From Vespula vulgaris (taxonomy: Eukaryota; Arthropoda; Insecta; Hymenoptera; Vespidae): 64,000 bases of DNA. A program made the position numbers and the translations under genes. The stretch spans positions 310,001 through 374,000 of the forward strand of contig NW_026114518.1 of the NCBI RefSeq assembly GCF_905475345.1, in the 5' to 3' direction. The notes below the pieces were generated by a model, which saw only the letters and a list, made by a program, of their open reading frames with translations, had not been told where the DNA came from and ran no database searches. Of the stretch, positions 62,768 through 64,000 are shown in pieces (position 1 is the first letter of the stretch; the number at the start of each line of letters is the position of its first letter).

Positions 62768-64000
62768 GACCAATAGGAGCCGAGTTACAACGGTTTAAAT
62801 GGAACAGAGGAAAAAAATTTTTCTTTAACAATTTTTTCCTCCGAAACTGTAGCACTTAGAACAACCGGATCGAGGGCATTGGAAAGGACTCGTCGCGCCG
62901 TACACGCCCATATTTTTTTCATCCAGATCTGACCAACAGGAGCCGAGTTATAACGGTTTAAAGGGAACAAAGGAAAAAAAAATTTTTCTTTAACAATTTT
63001 TCTCTCCGAAACTGTGGCACCTAGAACAACTGGACCGAGGTCATTGGAAAGGGCTCGTCGCTCCCTACGCGCCCATATTTTTTTCATCCAGATCTGACCA
63101 ATAGGAGCCGAGTTATAACGGTTTAAAGGGAACAAAGGAAAAAAAAATTTTTCTTTCACAATTTTTTTCTCCGAAACTATAGCATCTAGAACAACAGGAG
63201 CGAGGGCATTGGAAAGGGCTCGTCGCCTCCTACACGGCCATATTTTTTTCATCCAGATCTGACCAATAGGAGCCGAGTTACAACCGTTTAAATGGAACAA
63301 TGGAAAATAATCTTTCTTTAACAATTTTTTTCTCCAAAACTATAGCAACGAGAACAACCGGACAGGGGTCATTGGAAGGCGCTCCTCGCGCACTACACGG
63401 CCATATTTTGTTCATCCAGATCTGACCAATAGGAGCAGAGTTATAACGGTTTAAAGGGAACAAAGGAAAAAAAAATTTTTCTTTAACAATTTTTTTCTCC
63501 GAAACTATAGCACCTAGAACAACCGGAGCGAGGGAATTGGAAAGTGCTCGTCGCCTCCTACAGGCGCATATTTTTTTCATCCAGATCTGACCAATAGGAG
63601 CCGAGTTATAACGGTTTAAAGGGAACAAAGGAAACAAAAATTTTTCTTTAACAATTTTTTCCTCCGAAACTGTAGCACCTAGAACAACCGGAGCGAGGGC
63701 ATTGGAAAGGACTCGTCGCGCCGTATACGCCCATATTTTTTTCATCCAGATCTGACCAACAGGAGCCGAGTTATAACGGTTTAAAGGGAACAAGGAAAAA
63801 AAAATTTTTCTTTAACAATTTTTCTCTCCGAAACTGTGGCACCTAGAACAACTGCACCGAGGGCATTGGAAAGGACTCGTCGCGCCGTACACGCCCATAT
63901 TTTTTTCATCCAGATCTGACCAACAGGAGCCGAGTTATAACGGTTTAAAGGGAACAAAGGAAAAAAAAATTTTTCTTTAACAATTTTTCTCTCCGAAACT
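62768..64000 (+). repeat. Block C segment, copy 2, cut by the window edge
   Basis: This matches 57,010-58,242 at offset 5,758 to the last base. One visible difference is a single-base loss at about 63,792 (gaacaagg for gaacaaagg), which shifts the following offset by one. The left limit is where tcatacagatc replaces tcatccagatc near 62,760. Confidence 0.8.
63332..63496 (+). repeat. Divergent landmark monomer 13
   Basis: This is the counterpart of the unit at 57,574 (offset 5,758), with complete head, tail and follower. Confidence 0.88.

Larger units (their letters stand above)
1..64000 (+). repeat. Satellite DNA array, ~165-bp monomer, ~389 head-to-tail copies
   Basis: The anchor ctccgaaact (or a one- or two-base variant) recurs at 6, 171, 336, 501, 664, 829 and onward to 63,991, giving spacings of 165, 165, 165, 163 and 165. 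Over the window this is about 389 units. All units read in the same direction and no non-satellite insertion was found, so both array ends lie outside the window. A consensus monomer counted by hand is about 41% G+C. The length is close to one nucleosome's DNA, as in many centromeric or pericentromeric satellites; that location is inference. Neighbouring monomers differ by subtype, while identical strings of subtypes recur kilobases apart, so the array has higher-order and segmental structure rather than simple homogeneity. No coding, RNA or mobile-element signal is superimposed. Confidence 0.98.
55986..64000 (+). repeat. Array block C
   Basis: Block B markers stop and block A-like monomers return, but with their own variants: tcgctccctacgcg cores (57,302; 58,290; 59,113; 63,060), acaacaggagc heads (57,434; 59,244; 63,192; acaagagg at 58,431), ctttcacaatt boundaries and aactgcaccgagg. 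The landmark monomer is dense here, at 56,423, 57,574, 58,562, 59,385, 60,373, 62,017 and 63,332. The block continues past the window's right end. Confidence 0.7.

Noticed and set aside
1..64000. Internal three-fold repeat of 55 bp inside the 165-bp monomer
   Set aside because: Only short likenesses (ggagcgag versus ggagccgag) are visible, and their spacing does not fit 55.
1..64000. A named organism or known satellite family
   Set aside because: The wording recalls invertebrate satellites, but no recognised consensus could be matched from memory, so no assignment is made.
1..64000. Transposon, retroelement, rDNA, tRNA or viral sequence hidden in the array
   Set aside because: Monomer register is continuous. 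No stretch departs from the repeat for more than the scattered substitutions and 1-2 bp length changes described.

Overview
The whole 64,000-base window is one uninterrupted, head-to-tail satellite DNA array. A unit of about 165 bp, anchored on the phrase ctccgaaact, starts at position 6 and recurs to the last bases (63,991). Dividing that span by the measured spacings gives about 389 monomers with a mean near 164.5 bp. All monomers I followed lie in the same orientation. I see no unique sequence, gene, RNA gene, transposon, CRISPR array or inverted junction, and no stretch of 300 bases that is not satellite. The consensus monomer is about 41% G+C. It has a mixed-sequence head, a short CG-rich core (ctcgtcgcgccgtacacgcc or variants), an A/T stretch, a middle block usually carrying AGATCT, and a roughly 40-base A/T-rich tail with an A-tract running into a T-tract.

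A homogeneous array of nucleosome-length monomers with nested multimers points to eukaryotic constitutive heterochromatin, such as a centromeric, pericentromeric or sex/B-chromosome block. The minus-strand phrase TTATAACTCGG followed by a GATGAAA-like block resembles wording I associate with satellites of arthropods and other invertebrates. That is an impression from memory, and the species cannot be named from this sequence.

Layout: (1) 1 to about 29,070 is block A, built from several monomer subtypes. It contains a strongly divergent landmark monomer, a 6-7 kb segment repeated about 21 kb away, and a roughly 5-7 kb segment present in two to three copies between 6.8 and 18.3 kb. (2) About 29,070 to 53,360 is block B, marked by its own diagnostic variants (tagatcctag, tggaatctag, ggagcgagagc, ctttgacaa, ctgcgaaact). 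It is made of tandem duplications of 10, 14/12 and 16 monomers. (3) About 53,360 to 55,985 is an 8-monomer tandem duplication. (4) About 55,985 to 64,000 is block C. The landmark monomer returns there every 5-10 monomers, and the final 1.2 kb repeats 57,010-58,242.

There are no genes to work together. The long minus-strand reading frames arise because 165 is divisible by 3 and one minus-strand frame lacks stops; 163- and 164-bp monomers break the frame. The biological content is the array's history. Monomer subtypes, length classes and shared private mutations let one read successive in-register unequal exchanges, several with breakpoints mapped to about 20 bp.
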